Below are positions 45,718-56,216 of a stretch of DNA of 64,000 nucleotides, in pieces. Source of the DNA: Macrophomina tecta (taxonomy: Eukaryota; Ascomycota; Dothideomycetes; Botryosphaeriales; Botryosphaeriaceae). The notes below the pieces were generated by a model. It did not search any database, was not told the origin of the DNA, and saw only the letters and a program-made list of their open reading frames with translations. Within the stretch, counting starts at the first letter, position 1, and each line of letters opens with the position of its first letter. The stretch is from the NCBI GenBank assembly GCA_024180945.1, contig JAKSGN010000041.1, positions 1,984,001-2,048,000 of the forward strand. The letters run 5' to 3'. Position numbers and translations under genes: made by a program.

Positions 45718-48700
45718 CTATCCATGATGATGCATCTGACCGTATCCGTTTCCAGGTCCGAAAGGCTCAAAGCTCGGCGGCGCAGCACCAACATGAATCC
45801 CTTCATCCAAGTCGGGGCTCACCGCGACACCAATCCCATACCTCTGCCTCAACATTTCCTCCTCTTGGTACGCTGTATCACCATCCGTTTCCTCATCGTA
45901 GTGGAAATGGCTGGGACTGAATGTGCTGTCTTCAGCATCCTGATCGTACGCACCCTTGTGCAACAGACCAGTGCCACCGCGCGAGCCTGGGGGCGTGGCA
46001 GGCTCGAAGTTGTTCGAACCAGACCGCTGCTTGCCCTGGCCAACGGCGCTCAAGACAGGGAAGCCGCGAGCAGAAGAGAAAGAGCCGCGGGCTGCAGGAC
46101 GGCTAGTTGAAGGAGTGGGAGTGCGGCGAAGCTGCGAGGCTGGGGGAGTCATGAGGCCGGCGAGGAAACCAGCGGAAGGGTTGTGCGGCTTGGAGGGAGT
46201 GCCCTGGTCATGATTGTCGTTGCTCGAGGACGAGCGAGAAAGCTTGCTGGCGCCGGCATTTTCCCTGCCCTTGCGCCAGTTGCCAATGGCAGCAGCGAGC
46301 TGAGCAGCCTTGGGAGAAGCAAAGTTTGAGAGGCTGGCAAGAGCTGGGAAGGTCTGGCCACCGGTGATAAGGCGTTCCTTCTCCTGCTGTTCCATCTGCA
46401 GGTTCGTGCGGATGCGAATGGCAGCGTCGCGAACCTGCTCGCGGTCGAAAGCGGGCTGAGCAAGAGCGTTGATGAGATCGGTGATATCGTCTACGCGAAC
46501 GCCGAGGAGCTCGCGCAGCCAGACAATCTCCGTCTCCTTCTCCTTGAGCTTGGCCGGGGCATCGCCATCGAACTCTGAAAGCCTGGACTCCAGAGATTCG
46601 ATGCGCTCCTCGCGCTCTTGAAGCTGCTCCTGAAGCACGGCAATCGACTCGCGAAGTGCCTGTGGCGAAACCTTCTCCGCAGCACTTGGCAGAGCAGATT
46701 CGGCAGAAAGAGCAGGAGCCTTGGCCGACTGAGCGGCAACGGCGGCAGCATGGGCAGCAGACTTGGCAACCTCGAGCTTCTCCTCGAGATGAACGACCTT
46801 GTCTTGCAGGAAATCCACCTTTTCGTCGGCAAGGGCCAGACGGTCGCCAAGGTTTTGCTCGTTGTGCTGCTTGTCTTCAATGGCATTGGCCAAATCACGG
46901 TTGTGCTGGCGATGAAGGTCCTCGATCGTCTTCTCGTAACGTTGCTGGTGGTCTTGGAGCTTCTCGGCGAAACGCTTCTCCAGAGTGCTGATCTCCCTCT
47001 CGTACCGCTGCTGCTGGTCCTCCATTGCCTTCTCGTAGCGTTGCTGCTGCTCTTCCATGGCCTTTTCGTAACGGTGCTGCTGGTCCCTGAGAGCACGGTC
47101 TCTGCCTTCGTGTGCTTCACGAATGGCATCACGCTTAGCATCAGCCTCGCTCTCAAGCAGGAGCTCATGCCTGGCTTTCTCGGTGTCGCGGTCCATACGA
47201 AGCTGGTCGATCTCGTTGCGAAGCCTGGTGTTCTCGCTCTCAAGCTCGGAACGCACAATGTTGACCTGGTTGTTGGCGGAATCGAGCTCGGCTTCCATGA
47301 GCATACGGGTACGCTTGATCTCTGCACGAGCAGCTTCCCTAGACTCATGGAACTCACGCTCGAAACGTTCGGCCCGCTTCTGGTACTCAAGGCTTTCCAA
47401 GCGGAGCTTGCTGATAGCTTCCTCCATCCCAGCATTGTGCTTCTGAGTCTGCTCCAAGATGACCTTGAGACGCATACCCTCACGCTCTTGGCCCTCCAGT
47501 CTCTCCATCTCTCTCTCGAACCGCTCACGAGTGCGAGCCTCGGCCTCGATCCTGGCACGAAGGGTCTCGTACTTCTTGACGTAGTCCTCCTCCTGCTTCT
47601 GCCACCGAGCCTTTTCTTCAGCGACCTGGCTGGCAGCTGCAACCATGTCCTTCTGCAGTTGGTCGAGCCGGTGGCGCATCTTCTCGCGACCGCGGATGGA
47701 CTCCTGGTTCTGGGATTCCAGGGTGCTGATCGACCGACGGAGCGTTTCATTGTCCTCGTTCGCCTTGTTGATCTCATCGGACCACTTCTTGCTGGAAAGG
47801 CGGTACTCGTCGAGCGTGGCCTCGAGCGCTTCGTTCTGCGTCTCGAGGGTGACCAGTCTTCTGCGGAGCTCTTCCTGCGAGGCTTCAGAGGAACCGAGCT
47901 TCATCTTCAGCTCATGCGATTCTTCATTCAAAGCCCGAATCTTATTGGCGTCGTCGCGGCCTTGAGCACGAAGGAGGAGAAGTTCCTCCTCGGTGAGTGC
48001 CAACTTCCGCTGGGCGTCATCTTCGGAGCGCTCTGCCACCTTCCGGCTTTCGATTGTGACTTCCATGCGCTGGCTCAACTCATCCACCGTTCTTTCCAGT
48101 TCCTGAATTCGGGCCGCAGCCTCAGCATTCGCTTCTGCCTGCTTTTTCTGGGCCAGGACGGAGCTTTGACGGTTAAGAGCTTCCTCCATGATCTCACGGA
48201 AATCATCGAGTTGGCCAGTAGCGGCAGAACGAGCAATCGACATCTTCAGGTCGGCAAGAGCCTGATAAAATTCAGCAATATCGATACCAGGGGATTTAGA
48301 GGGTGCTGGTGGCATGGCCGCTTGGGAAAGTGCCTCTACGACGGCGTTCTTGATTTTCTCCAGCTTACGGTTCTTCCCAGGAGAGCGGTTGCGGTGATTC
48401 GAGGCGAGATCATCATCCTCATCATCAGCATCGCTCTCACCGGGTTCAGCAGAAATACTGCGACGCGAGGTACGTCCAGCGCGCATCATAGCCATAGCAG
48501 AGATCGAATCCTTGATGGTGTGGATGCTCCTTTCAAGCGGACCAAGACGACTCTGCAACACGTTGTCAATGATGCCATCGACGCGAGAATCGAAGAAGCC
48601 GCGACGTGACTGGAACTTTTGCTCCTCTTCAGTCGTGACGATGTCATCCCAATCACTGACGGCGACATTGGTGGTGCCCAGCCTATGCACAGGCGACTCG

Positions 48701-51700
48701 TAAGCCAAACCTGCCTTCGAATCGCTGAACGGATCTTGACCAGATGAAGTTCCTCCGTCGTTATGAACAGGAGCATACAAGTGTTGCTTCTGGGGAACGG
48801 GGCTGGAAGCCTCGTTTCTGAACAAAGCTTGAGCAGGACGGAGGTTGGAGTCGGGCCTTGGAGGTGGGCTGGAGCGTGTCCACTGAGGAGATTCCCTGAT
48901 AACACCAAACTCAGATCCTTGGTCATTCATGGCCCTCATGATTTCGTCAATCTCGTTGAAGGTAGGCCTCTCCTCATACTCGCTCTCTTGCGGCGCATTC
49001 TTGCCGTTTTCCATAGCCGTCATGAAAGAACCACCATCGCTGGGCTGGTAGCTGTTCGTGACAGCAGGACTGGGGTTGAATTGGCGCAGGCCAGCGCCAG
49101 CCTGCTGCACCTCCTGAGTATCTGTTGAGGGCTTCGTGATGTGCATGCCGAACTTGAAATCGAATGGTTCCGCTTCGTCGAGATCGATACTGCCCTGGTT
49201 GCTGCGATGGTTTCTGAGGTCCATATCGCCCTGCTGCTGACCGAACCTCGGCTTGAAAGGAGTCGGCTGTCTTGAGATACCGTTAGGAGTTGGGGTCTGG
49301 TTTTCCTTGCCCTCAGGGATAGGACTGATCGCAGACTTGAAGTCCGGCCTGCCTGAATTCTGCGCTTGGGTCGCATCACCAAGTGGCTGCGGCGGAGCAT
49401 TCGAGGGGACGACGCGAGGAATGGCGAACCTGGGCTCGGAATCACCATCATGGATGGCCTGCCGAGCCCTCTTCTGGCGCCACTCTGCTTGCATTGGCCG
49501 GCCGTGCTCATCGAACACCTCATCCTCACTCTGGGGTTGTTGCTGCTGAACGTCAGGCCGGATGATTGGAATAGCCTTGTTACGCTTGGCGGGCTTGACA
49601 ATATCCTTCTCCTGAATATCAATGTTGAAGAGCTTGCCGGAATCTTGCGATGAGCCGTTCTGCTGCGTGGGCGCACTGGGTTGGACACCGTTGGGCTCCT
49701 GCTTGAATGCCGGACCCTGAGCAGCAAAGTCAAAGGTGGAGCTCGGCATCGTCGCTGGCATAGAAGGAACGACCGGGGGTTGGGGCAAGCCCAATCCACC
49801 GAGCTTGAAGGACGGCACGAAGCTAGGCACAGCGGCATGAAGCTTGGTATTGCCACGGCTCGGAGGAGGCCGTTGTTCAGCTGCAGGCTGCTGTGGTCCT
49901 TGCTGTTGCTGAGGTTGGAAGTTGTTGCCGAAGGTGAAGTTGCCAGGAGCAAATCCTGAATTCGGTGGATTAAAAGAAGCACCAGGGTTGAACTTGAATT
50001 CAGGAGCTTGAACGTTGAGTTTGGAAGTCGTGGAGCCTTGACTGGAATGGCTGACATGCAGGCTGGTGTTGACATTGGAGCTTGCAAAGGTAGTGTGCGA
50101 GGAAGAAACGCCAGTGGACTGATCGTTTTGACCCTCGATACTCGGGTTAGTTTCCACATCAGAATCGTTGGCCCCATTGTCTTCGTGATGGTGGCCATGG
50201 TAGCCTGGACCACCATAATTCTGCTGCTGTTGTGAGAACGATTCTTGTCTGCTTTGGGACTGCTGCTGCACGCCATTTGGTCCCTGCCACATGGAAGCAT
50301 GCCCGTTCGTTTGAGTCGGCTTGCTGGGCGGGCTGTGAAGGCCAAACTTATTACTGCTACCGAACTCGCCATCTTCATCGAGTTGACGGTCAATCGCCTG
50401 CTCAAGGTGGTACTCAGCGTCGCGGATCTCCCTCTCGAGGTTCTCGCTAATGTTGTGGCGATGGCTCCCACGAGGAGTAGGGACGACAATGTTAGGACTA
50501 GGACCGTTGTTCGTTTGCGCGGGAGTCTGAGGCCTTAGGTCTTCCTCAGCATCTTCCTCGGGCAGTTCTTCCAAAGTGAGATGCGGCCGTGAGTTGAGAA
50601 TTTGCTGTTGTTGCTGCTGGAGAAGCTGTTGCTGCAATTGCTGCTGCTGTTGATGCATCTGCGAAAACGTATCCGGACCTTGAGGGAAGGGATATTGGGC
50701 AGGCTGCTTAGCACCACTGAAAGGCGATACAGACGACATCATGTCCGGAGCCGGGTTACTGGTAGGAATAGCAGGTGACCCACCACGAACTCCGCCATTT
50801 TGAGCGAGGAACAGCGAAGGCGAGAAATTTGCGATTCCAGGAGGAGTTGGCTGTTGCTGAGGAAGATTCGACGGTGAAGTAAATGTCGAATGCCTGGACA
50901 GGTGGCCGCTTGGTCGTTGAGGCCCGAAGGGAGAGATCGGTGACGCGATCGAAGTTCTAGACATATGACCCGGAATCCCAGGGGAAGGACCGGACGGAAG
51001 CGTGAAGGGAGCATTGATATTGAACGAACCGAAAGCCTGACCACCGACGGACATGGACTGCGGGGGTGGAGAGAATGCCAGTCCTGCGCCTGCAGGAAAC
51101 TGTTGAGCAGATGCTGAACGAGACATTGGGTTGTCTACCACTTCCTCTTCAGCAGCCAAGGTCACACCCAAAGCCGCCAGCTTTTGCTCCGTCAAAAACG
51201 CGACGTATCTGTCCCATTCGGCCTTGTCCGGTATGGATACACGAGTTTCATGTGTCGCCTGCCATCGTTCAATTTCCTCGCTAGGGTCTGGCCAAATCTC
51301 ACGGTTCTGTGACAGGCCATGCGAAACAATGCCGTTCTCATCACTGGTGTCAAAACCATCAACGTTGAATCCGGCTGCCTGGTATCCCTTCAAACGCTCT
51401 TCCACCTCTTCCAACGATAGAGGCCGCGGCGGACCACCTTCCTTCCCTCTTTGAAGATCGTAAGGTATCTGGATGACGATGTTCCTGTTTTTCCACAACA
51501 CCCGCTTCTTTGGTCTTTTCGGGAGATCGGCAGTCCTGACAGGTGCAGGGGCGGGTGCGGAGTTAGCTTGCTTCGGCGGTGGTGGCAGCGGAGCTTGGTT
51601 AATTGGCGAGGGAGCTTTCGAAGGAACCTTTGGAGGTGCTTCCGGCTCACCCTTCGACGGCGGTCTCGGCAAGGGCTTGTCCTCTCCACCCTTCTCCTCG

Positions 51701-52722
51701 GGGCCGTTGCGACTTGCAAGACTTCTCGCATCGGCATCAAACAGGACCTCCGCCTTCAATTCACCATCCTGACCTTCCGCGGGGTCATGCTGCGGCGGTG
51801 CGGGATGTTGCATGGCGGGCGGAGTGTCTGCAAACCGCGAGGCCATCATCTTCTCGAGCGTCTCTTTACCTTTGAGCCCGAAGTGCGCCCAGAAGTCAGC
51901 CTGCTTTAGCGTGAGGTTGTTCTTCCTTGGCTTGTGACCCTTCTTGCCCTTGCGCTTCTTGTCCTTGACCTTGGTCTGGCCGTCTCTAGAGGCCTCGCCT
52001 TCTTCGCCCTCGGAATCCTCCTCAGTCGAGCCGTCGCTCCACCAATTGGCCTTTTCCGACTGCCACTGGCCGGACAGAAACTGCTTTATCCAACCCTCGG
52101 TGGGCTCGCGCGGGAAGAAGAACTGCGGGGACTGCTTCGCGGGGGCGTTGGGGGGCACTGGGGTCTTTTCGGCGGTCGAATCGGGCCAGAGCTTGGGCGC
52201 CTTGGTTGGGGTGGAGGGGTCGGAGTTGCTGCTGAGGAAAGGGAGGCGCTTCGGCAGCAGGTGCTCGAGATTGAACTTGAGCTTGGGCTCGCTCGCTTCT
52301 TCGAGGCGATTGGGGATCAGATGATCGAGGCCGAAGCGCGGCGAGTCGTCGTCGTCGCGCTCGTCCGGATCAAGGGCCCAGGTGTCCCTGTTGTGGCGGC
52401 GAGACTTGGAATCGAAGCCGGGCGGCGGCTCTTGATAAGGCGAGCCCCAGCTGGCGGTGAAGAAGCGCGAGTCGTCGACGGGACGGCTGGCGGCGGTGTG
52501 CGGGGTGCGAGGAGGGAGGCCGCCCAGCGAGGGGAGCTGGGGGAGCGGAGGAAGCTCAGGACTCGAGTGGCCAAGCGTCTGGGTCGGCGAGGGCTCAGCG
52601 GAGCGTTGGGGCGACGCGGCGACCGCGGTGTCGAGTTTGAGGGAGCGCGTCGGGCCCTCAGCAACGACAGCCGGCGGAGGCGATTGTGGGGGAGGCGGCG
52701 TCTGGATGCGTGGAGCTTGCAT
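45718..52722 (-). CDS. Giant coiled-coil hypothetical protein (2,334 aa, intronless)
   Basis: One unbroken 7-kb frame. Residues 1-1400 are Pro/Gln/Ser/Asn-rich and probably disordered, with short conserved-looking islands: RFGLDHLIPNRLEEASEPKL near 130, KKRVLWKNRNIVIQIPYDL at about 410, a Gln-rich run at about 690 and PTFNEIDEIMRAMNDQ at about 1250. Residues about 1500-2090 form a long coiled coil with many Glu/Arg/Gln and few prolines, including an 11-residue repeat (see 46911-47085). After it comes LRELLGVRVDDITDLINAL, then a basic Ser-rich tail ending HHHG. No motor, kinase or membrane segment is seen. The architecture suits a structural protein of a spindle pole body, septum or cell tip, but I cannot name an orthologue with certainty. 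Confidence 0.85.
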   Translation of the reverse strand: MQAPRIQTPPPPQSPPPAVVAEGPTRSLKLDTAVAASPQRSAEPSPTQTLGHSSPELPPLPQLPSLGGLPPRTPHTAASRPVDDSRFFTASWGSPYQEPPPGFDSKSRRHNRDTWALDPDERDDDDSPRFGLDHLIPNRLEEASEPKLKFNLEHLLPKRLPFLSSNSDPSTPTKAPKLWPDSTAEKTPVPPNAPAKQSPQFFFPREPTEGWIKQFLSGQWQSEKANWWSDGSTEEDSEGEEGEASRDGQTKVKDKKRKGKKGHKPRKNNLTLKQADFWAHFGLKGKETLEKMMASRFADTPPAMQHPAPPQHDPAEGQDGELKAEVLFDADARSLASRNGPEEKGGEDKPLPRPPSKGEPEAPPKVPSKAPSPINQAPLPPPPKQANSAPAPAPVRTADLPKRPKKRVLWKNRNIVIQIPYDLQRGKEGGPPRPLSLEEVEERLKGYQAAGFNVDGFDTSDENGIVSHGLSQNREIWPDPSEEIERWQATHETRVSIPDKAEWDRYVAFLTEQKLAALGVTLAAEEEVVDNPMSRSASAQQFPAGAGLAFSPPPQSMSVGGQAFGSFNINAPFTLPSGPSPGIPGHMSRTSIASPISPFGPQRPSGHLSRHSTFTSPSNLPQQQPTPPGIANFSPSLFLAQNGGVRGGSPAIPTSNPAPDMMSSVSPFSGAKQPAQYPFPQGPDTFSQMHQQQQQLQQQLLQQQQQQILNSRPHLTLEELPEEDAEEDLRPQTPAQTNNGPSPNIVVPTPRGSHRHNISENLEREIRDAEYHLEQAIDRQLDEDGEFGSSNKFGLHSPPSKPTQTNGHASMWQGPNGVQQQSQSRQESFSQQQQNYGGPGYHGHHHEDNGANDSDVETNPSIEGQNDQSTGVSSSHTTFASSNVNTSLHVSHSSQGSTTSKLNVQAPEFKFNPGASFNPPNSGFAPGNFTFGNNFQPQQQQGPQQPAAEQRPPPSRGNTKLHAAVPSFVPSFKLGGLGLPQPPVVPSMPATMPSSTFDFAAQGPAFKQEPNGVQPSAPTQQNGSSQDSGKLFNIDIQEKDIVKPAKRNKAIPIIRPDVQQQQPQSEDEVFDEHGRPMQAEWRQKRARQAIHDGDSEPRFAIPRVVPSNAPPQPLGDATQAQNSGRPDFKSAISPIPEGKENQTPTPNGISRQPTPFKPRFGQQQGDMDLRNHRSNQGSIDLDEAEPFDFKFGMHITKPSTDTQEVQQAGAGLRQFNPSPAVTNSYQPSDGGSFMTAMENGKNAPQESEYEERPTFNEIDEIMRAMNDQGSEFGVIRESPQWTRSSPPPRPDSNLRPAQALFRNEASSPVPQKQHLYAPVHNDGGTSSGQDPFSDSKAGLAYESPVHRLGTTNVAVSDWDDIVTTEEEQKFQSRRGFFDSRVDGIIDNVLQSRLGPLERSIHTIKDSISAMAMMRAGRTSRRSISAEPGESDADDEDDDLASNHRNRSPGKNRKLEKIKNAVVEALSQAAMPPAPSKSPGIDIAEFYQALADLKMSIARSAATGQLDDFREIMEEALNRQSSVLAQKKQAEANAEAAARIQELERTVDELSQRMEVTIESRKVAERSEDDAQRKLALTEEELLLLRAQGRDDANKIRALNEESHELKMKLGSSEASQEELRRRLVTLETQNEALEATLDEYRLSSKKWSDEINKANEDNETLRRSISTLESQNQESIRGREKMRHRLDQLQKDMVAAASQVAEEKARWQKQEEDYVKKYETLRARIEAEARTRERFEREMERLEGQEREGMRLKVILEQTQKHNAGMEEAISKLRLESLEYQKRAERFEREFHESREAARAEIKRTRMLMEAELDSANNQVNIVRSELESENTRLRNEIDQLRMDRDTEKARHELLLESEADAKRDAIREAHEGRDRALRDQQHRYEKAMEEQQQRYEKAMEDQQQRYEREISTLEKRFAEKLQDHQQRYEKTIEDLHRQHNRDLANAIEDKQHNEQNLGDRLALADEKVDFLQDKVVHLEEKLEVAKSAAHAAAVAAQSAKAPALSAESALPSAAEKVSPQALRESIAVLQEQLQEREERIESLESRLSEFDGDAPAKLKEKETEIVWLRELLGVRVDDITDLINALAQPAFDREQVRDAAIRIRTNLQMEQQEKERLITGGQTFPALASLSNFASPKAAQLAAAIGNWRKGRENAGASKLSRSSSSNDNHDQGTPSKPHNPSAGFLAGLMTPPASQLRRTPTPSTSRPAARGSFSSARGFPVLSAVGQGKQRSGSNNFEPATPPGSRGGTGLLHKGAYDQDAEDSTFSPSHFHYDEETDGDTAYQEEEMLRQRYGIGVAVSPDLDEGIHVGAAPPSFEPFGPGNGYGQMHHHG
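46911..47085 (-). repeat. Hendecad (33-nt) tandem repeat inside the coiled coil
   Basis: Five consecutive 11-residue units such as QHRYEKAMEEQ, QQRYEKAMEDQ, QQRYEREISTL, EKRFAEKLQDH and QQRYEKTIEDL. The 11-residue period is typical of weakly right-handed coiled coils and shows internal duplication of the DNA. Confidence 0.85.
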
Positions 52723-54192
52723 CCAACATCTAGTGACGCGTCGGGGCTATGGCAGGCGAAGCTGGGCCGCAATGGGACGCGACTGGGGCGAGGTATGCGG
52801 CAGCGTTCCTGGGGCGCGCGCGTGGGATGCAAGGATACTTGTCGAGGGCGAAAAGTTGCAGCGCCTAAAAGAGGGACATGGAGTCGGCGGGGATGACAGT
52901 CGCAGCTCCAGACGCTCGCAGACGGGCCTTGACCATGCCGGGTTGACGGGGACGCGGAGATGGGCGAGTTGCTGGCGGGAGAGGGTGACGCCAGACGACA
53001 ACACAGCGGGTTAAGGGGACGGCGGAGGGCAGGGCGGGCAGGGCAGAGCTGGCCCAGCACCAGCACCAGCACCAGCACCAGCACCGGCGCCAGCCCTAGG
53101 CCGCGCCGGTCACGTTGCCCACCGCCTATTGGGCAGCCCGGCAGCCACACGCCGTCTGCACGGCGGGAGCAACCGCCCTCTCGCCCACGCTTCCCTGTGC
53201 AAAGCAGCTCCTCTGAAACGCGTCTGAGCTGGCACTCACCACAGCCTGAGCGCGCCCACATTGATGCCCGCGCTGCGCTGCTCTCAGACCCAGATCGCGG
53301 CCGAAGCGAGATGCCCACGCCGGCCGATGCGAGGCCGATCTTCCTACACTATTCGAGCCGTCACGGCCCCAACATCGGCCCAATTAAGCCGCGCCCTCAT
53401 TCCTATCCACTCGATTTCGCGCGCTACTCCTTTCCTGACGCCTGCCAGCCTGTCGAGCCGCGGAGGCCCTCGGACATTTCGCAGCCGGGGCAGGGCTCCT
53501 GACAGCAACTGTGACATTGAAGGCAATCTTAACAGATTGATCCATTTCATCGCATGACGGTGAAATATCGCTTGCTCTCGCTCTCCGGCCGCAATATTCG
53601 CCCTCCACTCCACCTGCACATCCCATCTCCCGGCCTGGCGAGCAACCTGCACTGCAGCGCTGCCTCGCTTGCCTCTCATTGCTCCCACCCATTTCCACTG
53701 GGGGCTAGGCAGGTAACGTGACCCGCCTCGACCCTGTTGTTGCTCGCCTTGCCTGGTTCGTAAACAATCCTTTCTCTTGCTTTCCTTCTCTCCCTCTGTG
53801 TCCCCTATAAACTCAATAGGGACTCCGGAATGCCCGAGGCAGGCACGTCGAAAGTATGGACTTTTCCCCGTGGCTTCTCCAGGCCCCCGCATGCCGCTTA
53901 GCGCGAGGCTAATCGCATGCCCTCCCGCTCCCCCGCTGGACCCTTTCGTATTTATCATGAATGCTTGTTTTCTTCCAATCTCTTTTTCAACGCCGCGAAC
54001 GTGATCTGCCATCGGCATTCCCGTCTCATCTCTCAAAGGCAAGATTGTATCAAATTTGCCGGTCGAGCTGCTGCTCAACCGGAGCTCCTATGTACAGAGA
54101 CCGTCTCCGAGCCACAGAAGCATGCCACATTCCACATCCTCAACCTCAAACGATGGGCTTGGAGGGTGGGGCAGAAAACTCGGCGTCACTCC
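52723..54192. other. Intergenic, upstream of the giant coiled-coil gene
   Basis: About 1.5 kb with no supported gene. Contains a CAGCAC hexanucleotide repeat at 53055-53084. Frames here are Arg/Ser/Pro-rich and overlap on both strands. Confidence 0.55.
53055..53084. repeat. (CAGCAC)5 hexanucleotide repeat
   Basis: Five perfect six-base units in the upstream region of the coiled-coil gene. Confidence 0.9.
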
Positions 54193-56216
54193 TCAAATGT
54201 CGAACCCGCCGGTAAGGCCCATGACGCCATCCGGATCAACCGCACTCCGAATGGACCTCAGACGCGCAGCGTTCTCCGTTCCGTACAACTCCTCAGCCGT
54301 CGTATTCGAAATGGCGTAGTTCGGGTAAACCGTGTATCCTTCTGGCTGGATCCCTTCCTGGACAGCCACGTCCCTGAGCTTCCGCACGGACGTACGCATG
54401 GCCTCGTACCAGAATTCATCGTCCGCCGGAGACAGCCAGGCGAAGTAAAGATTCAGCTAAGAGAAGGTTGTCAGTGACGGCGGACGAGAGGATGGGGGCC
54501 CCAGCTCGTGCGGGAAACACTCACAGGAAGCGGGGAATCGCCGTGCGGGAACGCGCTGTCAGTGGCCTTCCCGCCATAGTTCTTCAAGAAGGGCTCGACA
54601 TCATAGCTGATGCTGGTTCCGCTATGCAACCCCATGATCTTTCCAAGGGACTGTGGCCACTGTCAGTCATCCACGCACAGCAGAGGCAGGGTCCAGAGGG
54701 CTCACGTCGGCCTCCTTCCTCACGGCTTCGACGAAGGTCGGGGTCAACTTGGAAGTGGACAAGGAATGGAACGTTCCGCGAGCATTGGTGATGAGGTTTG
54801 ATGGCAATCCCTGCACGAAGTCTGAGAACGTCTGCGTCTTGACGGTGCTGATGGTGCTCGTCAAGCCGTCGAAAGGTGCAAAACTTTCCGGACGGCCGGG
54901 TCCGTCATAGAAGAAAATCACGAGCGCTGTCGTTCCAAAAGCCGATCCTTGGAGGGTTGTAATTATTTGGGCCTTGGGATCTGTGTTCTCGGCGTCGAAC
55001 TTCGCCGTTGCGTTGAGGATGGCAGGGAGCTGATCTGTGCCGTAGATGCGGAGGCCACCCTCCAGAAAGAGATCGTAAGTGCTAGTCAGTCTTGATCGAG
55101 GATATCAGGCTTACGTAGATTTTGGCAGGCTGTTTGTGAGTGTAGAATTCGGCCGACGTGACTACGCCGAACCGGTTGAGGCCTCCCTTAAGGGCGAAGA
55201 AGAGTTCAGGCTTGGATGAGTCGACGCGGGTGATTGTGCCGTTCTGCGTGATTCCATTAACAGCTCACTTCATATCAACTGTGCAGGAGATGACTCTGCT
55301 TACAGGTAAGACCAAGTTGAAGCTCTTGACCGAGTCGCAGGTCAAACCTGATCCTGTCAGTATCACATTATCCCAAAGTGCAGCGGCGGAAGGTGATTTC
55401 ACCATGCTGGTTTGTCTTCCTGAAACCCATGTCAGCCTCCGTAGCCCCAGCAACGCGTCGATCAGACCAACTTACCAAGAATAGCCACCGCCGAGAGTAA
55501 AACCACCTACACCGGGACCCACGGTTCTCCCACCAACAACATTGTATCCAGTGCCTTGAAGTTTTTTGTACACGTCCGCCCATGTCTTTAGAACGAGTCC
55601 CAGTTAGTCCGTTACAACGAAAAGTATCCTCCGCTACAACTCACCATTCCCGTACCGATCTCCACGGACGGCTTGTCAGAAGACAGTACCACCTGATCGA
55701 GACGGGTCAAAGAGATGTGCACGCCGGTCGTGCTCGAAAAGCCGGGGTTCGAGGCATGTCCGCCTGACTTGATGGCGAACGGGGTACGGGTCTGGCCGAT
55801 TATACGTATCTGTCCAGCCCCGAGACCACGCGTCAGTGGGAATATTGGTAGGGCTTTGGCCGAGGCGGGTGGGAACTAGCGTTGGCAGTGTGACAGATTA
55901 CTCCTTACCACGATCGCCGTATCTTCGGCTGAGCCAACCTCCAGCACGCATACTGGCATCTGGCTTGAGGAAAGATACCAGTGATGGATATCTGTCAAAA
56001 ATCGCGAGTCCACTATATGAGATCAGTGAATAAGTAGAACTTCTCAATGGCTCCATGAATCTTTGATTTACAAGCGTAGATGACCGAGCTGGCACTAGAA
56101 ATCTGGTCACTGATTGTGCGGCAGGTTTGCAACGCATCCTGCTGGGAAGCGCAACGAAGAGGTTGGGCCAGCAATGCCAGCAAGACAGCCGTTAGGATAT
56201 TGTTCCAGTAAAGCAT
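54193..56216 (-). CDS. Secreted FAD-linked oxidase (BBE-like, PCMH domain)
   Basis: Flavoenzyme of the berberine-bridge/glucooligosaccharide oxidase group that oxidises an alcohol or sugar with oxygen. Ten exons: 56216-56072, 56012-55909, 55809-55645, 55585-55476, 55419-55403, 55347-55304, 55243-55115, 55059-54706, 54650-54525 and 54456-54193; phases close to 485 residues. Residues 1-23 are a signal peptide. FAD-binding marks: TRTPFAIKSGGHASNPGF, GVHISLTRLD, GGRTVGPGVGGFTLGGGYSW, then the substrate domain with NTDPKAQIITTLQGSA and the C-terminal NYAISNTTAEELYG. The SGGH histidine can bind FAD covalently; the second cysteine link of bicovalent members (Cys in a CXXV/I site) is not seen. Exon 5 is only 17 nt but is required for the frame. 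A TATA box lies close upstream. Confidence 0.9.

Noticed and set aside
46618..48609. A 663-codon plus-strand open frame
   Set aside because: It is exactly antisense to the coiled-coil gene. Glu/Leu/Lys/Gln-rich coding on one strand gives Leu/Phe/Ser/Ala-rich open frames on the other; no domain, start context or splice structure supports it.
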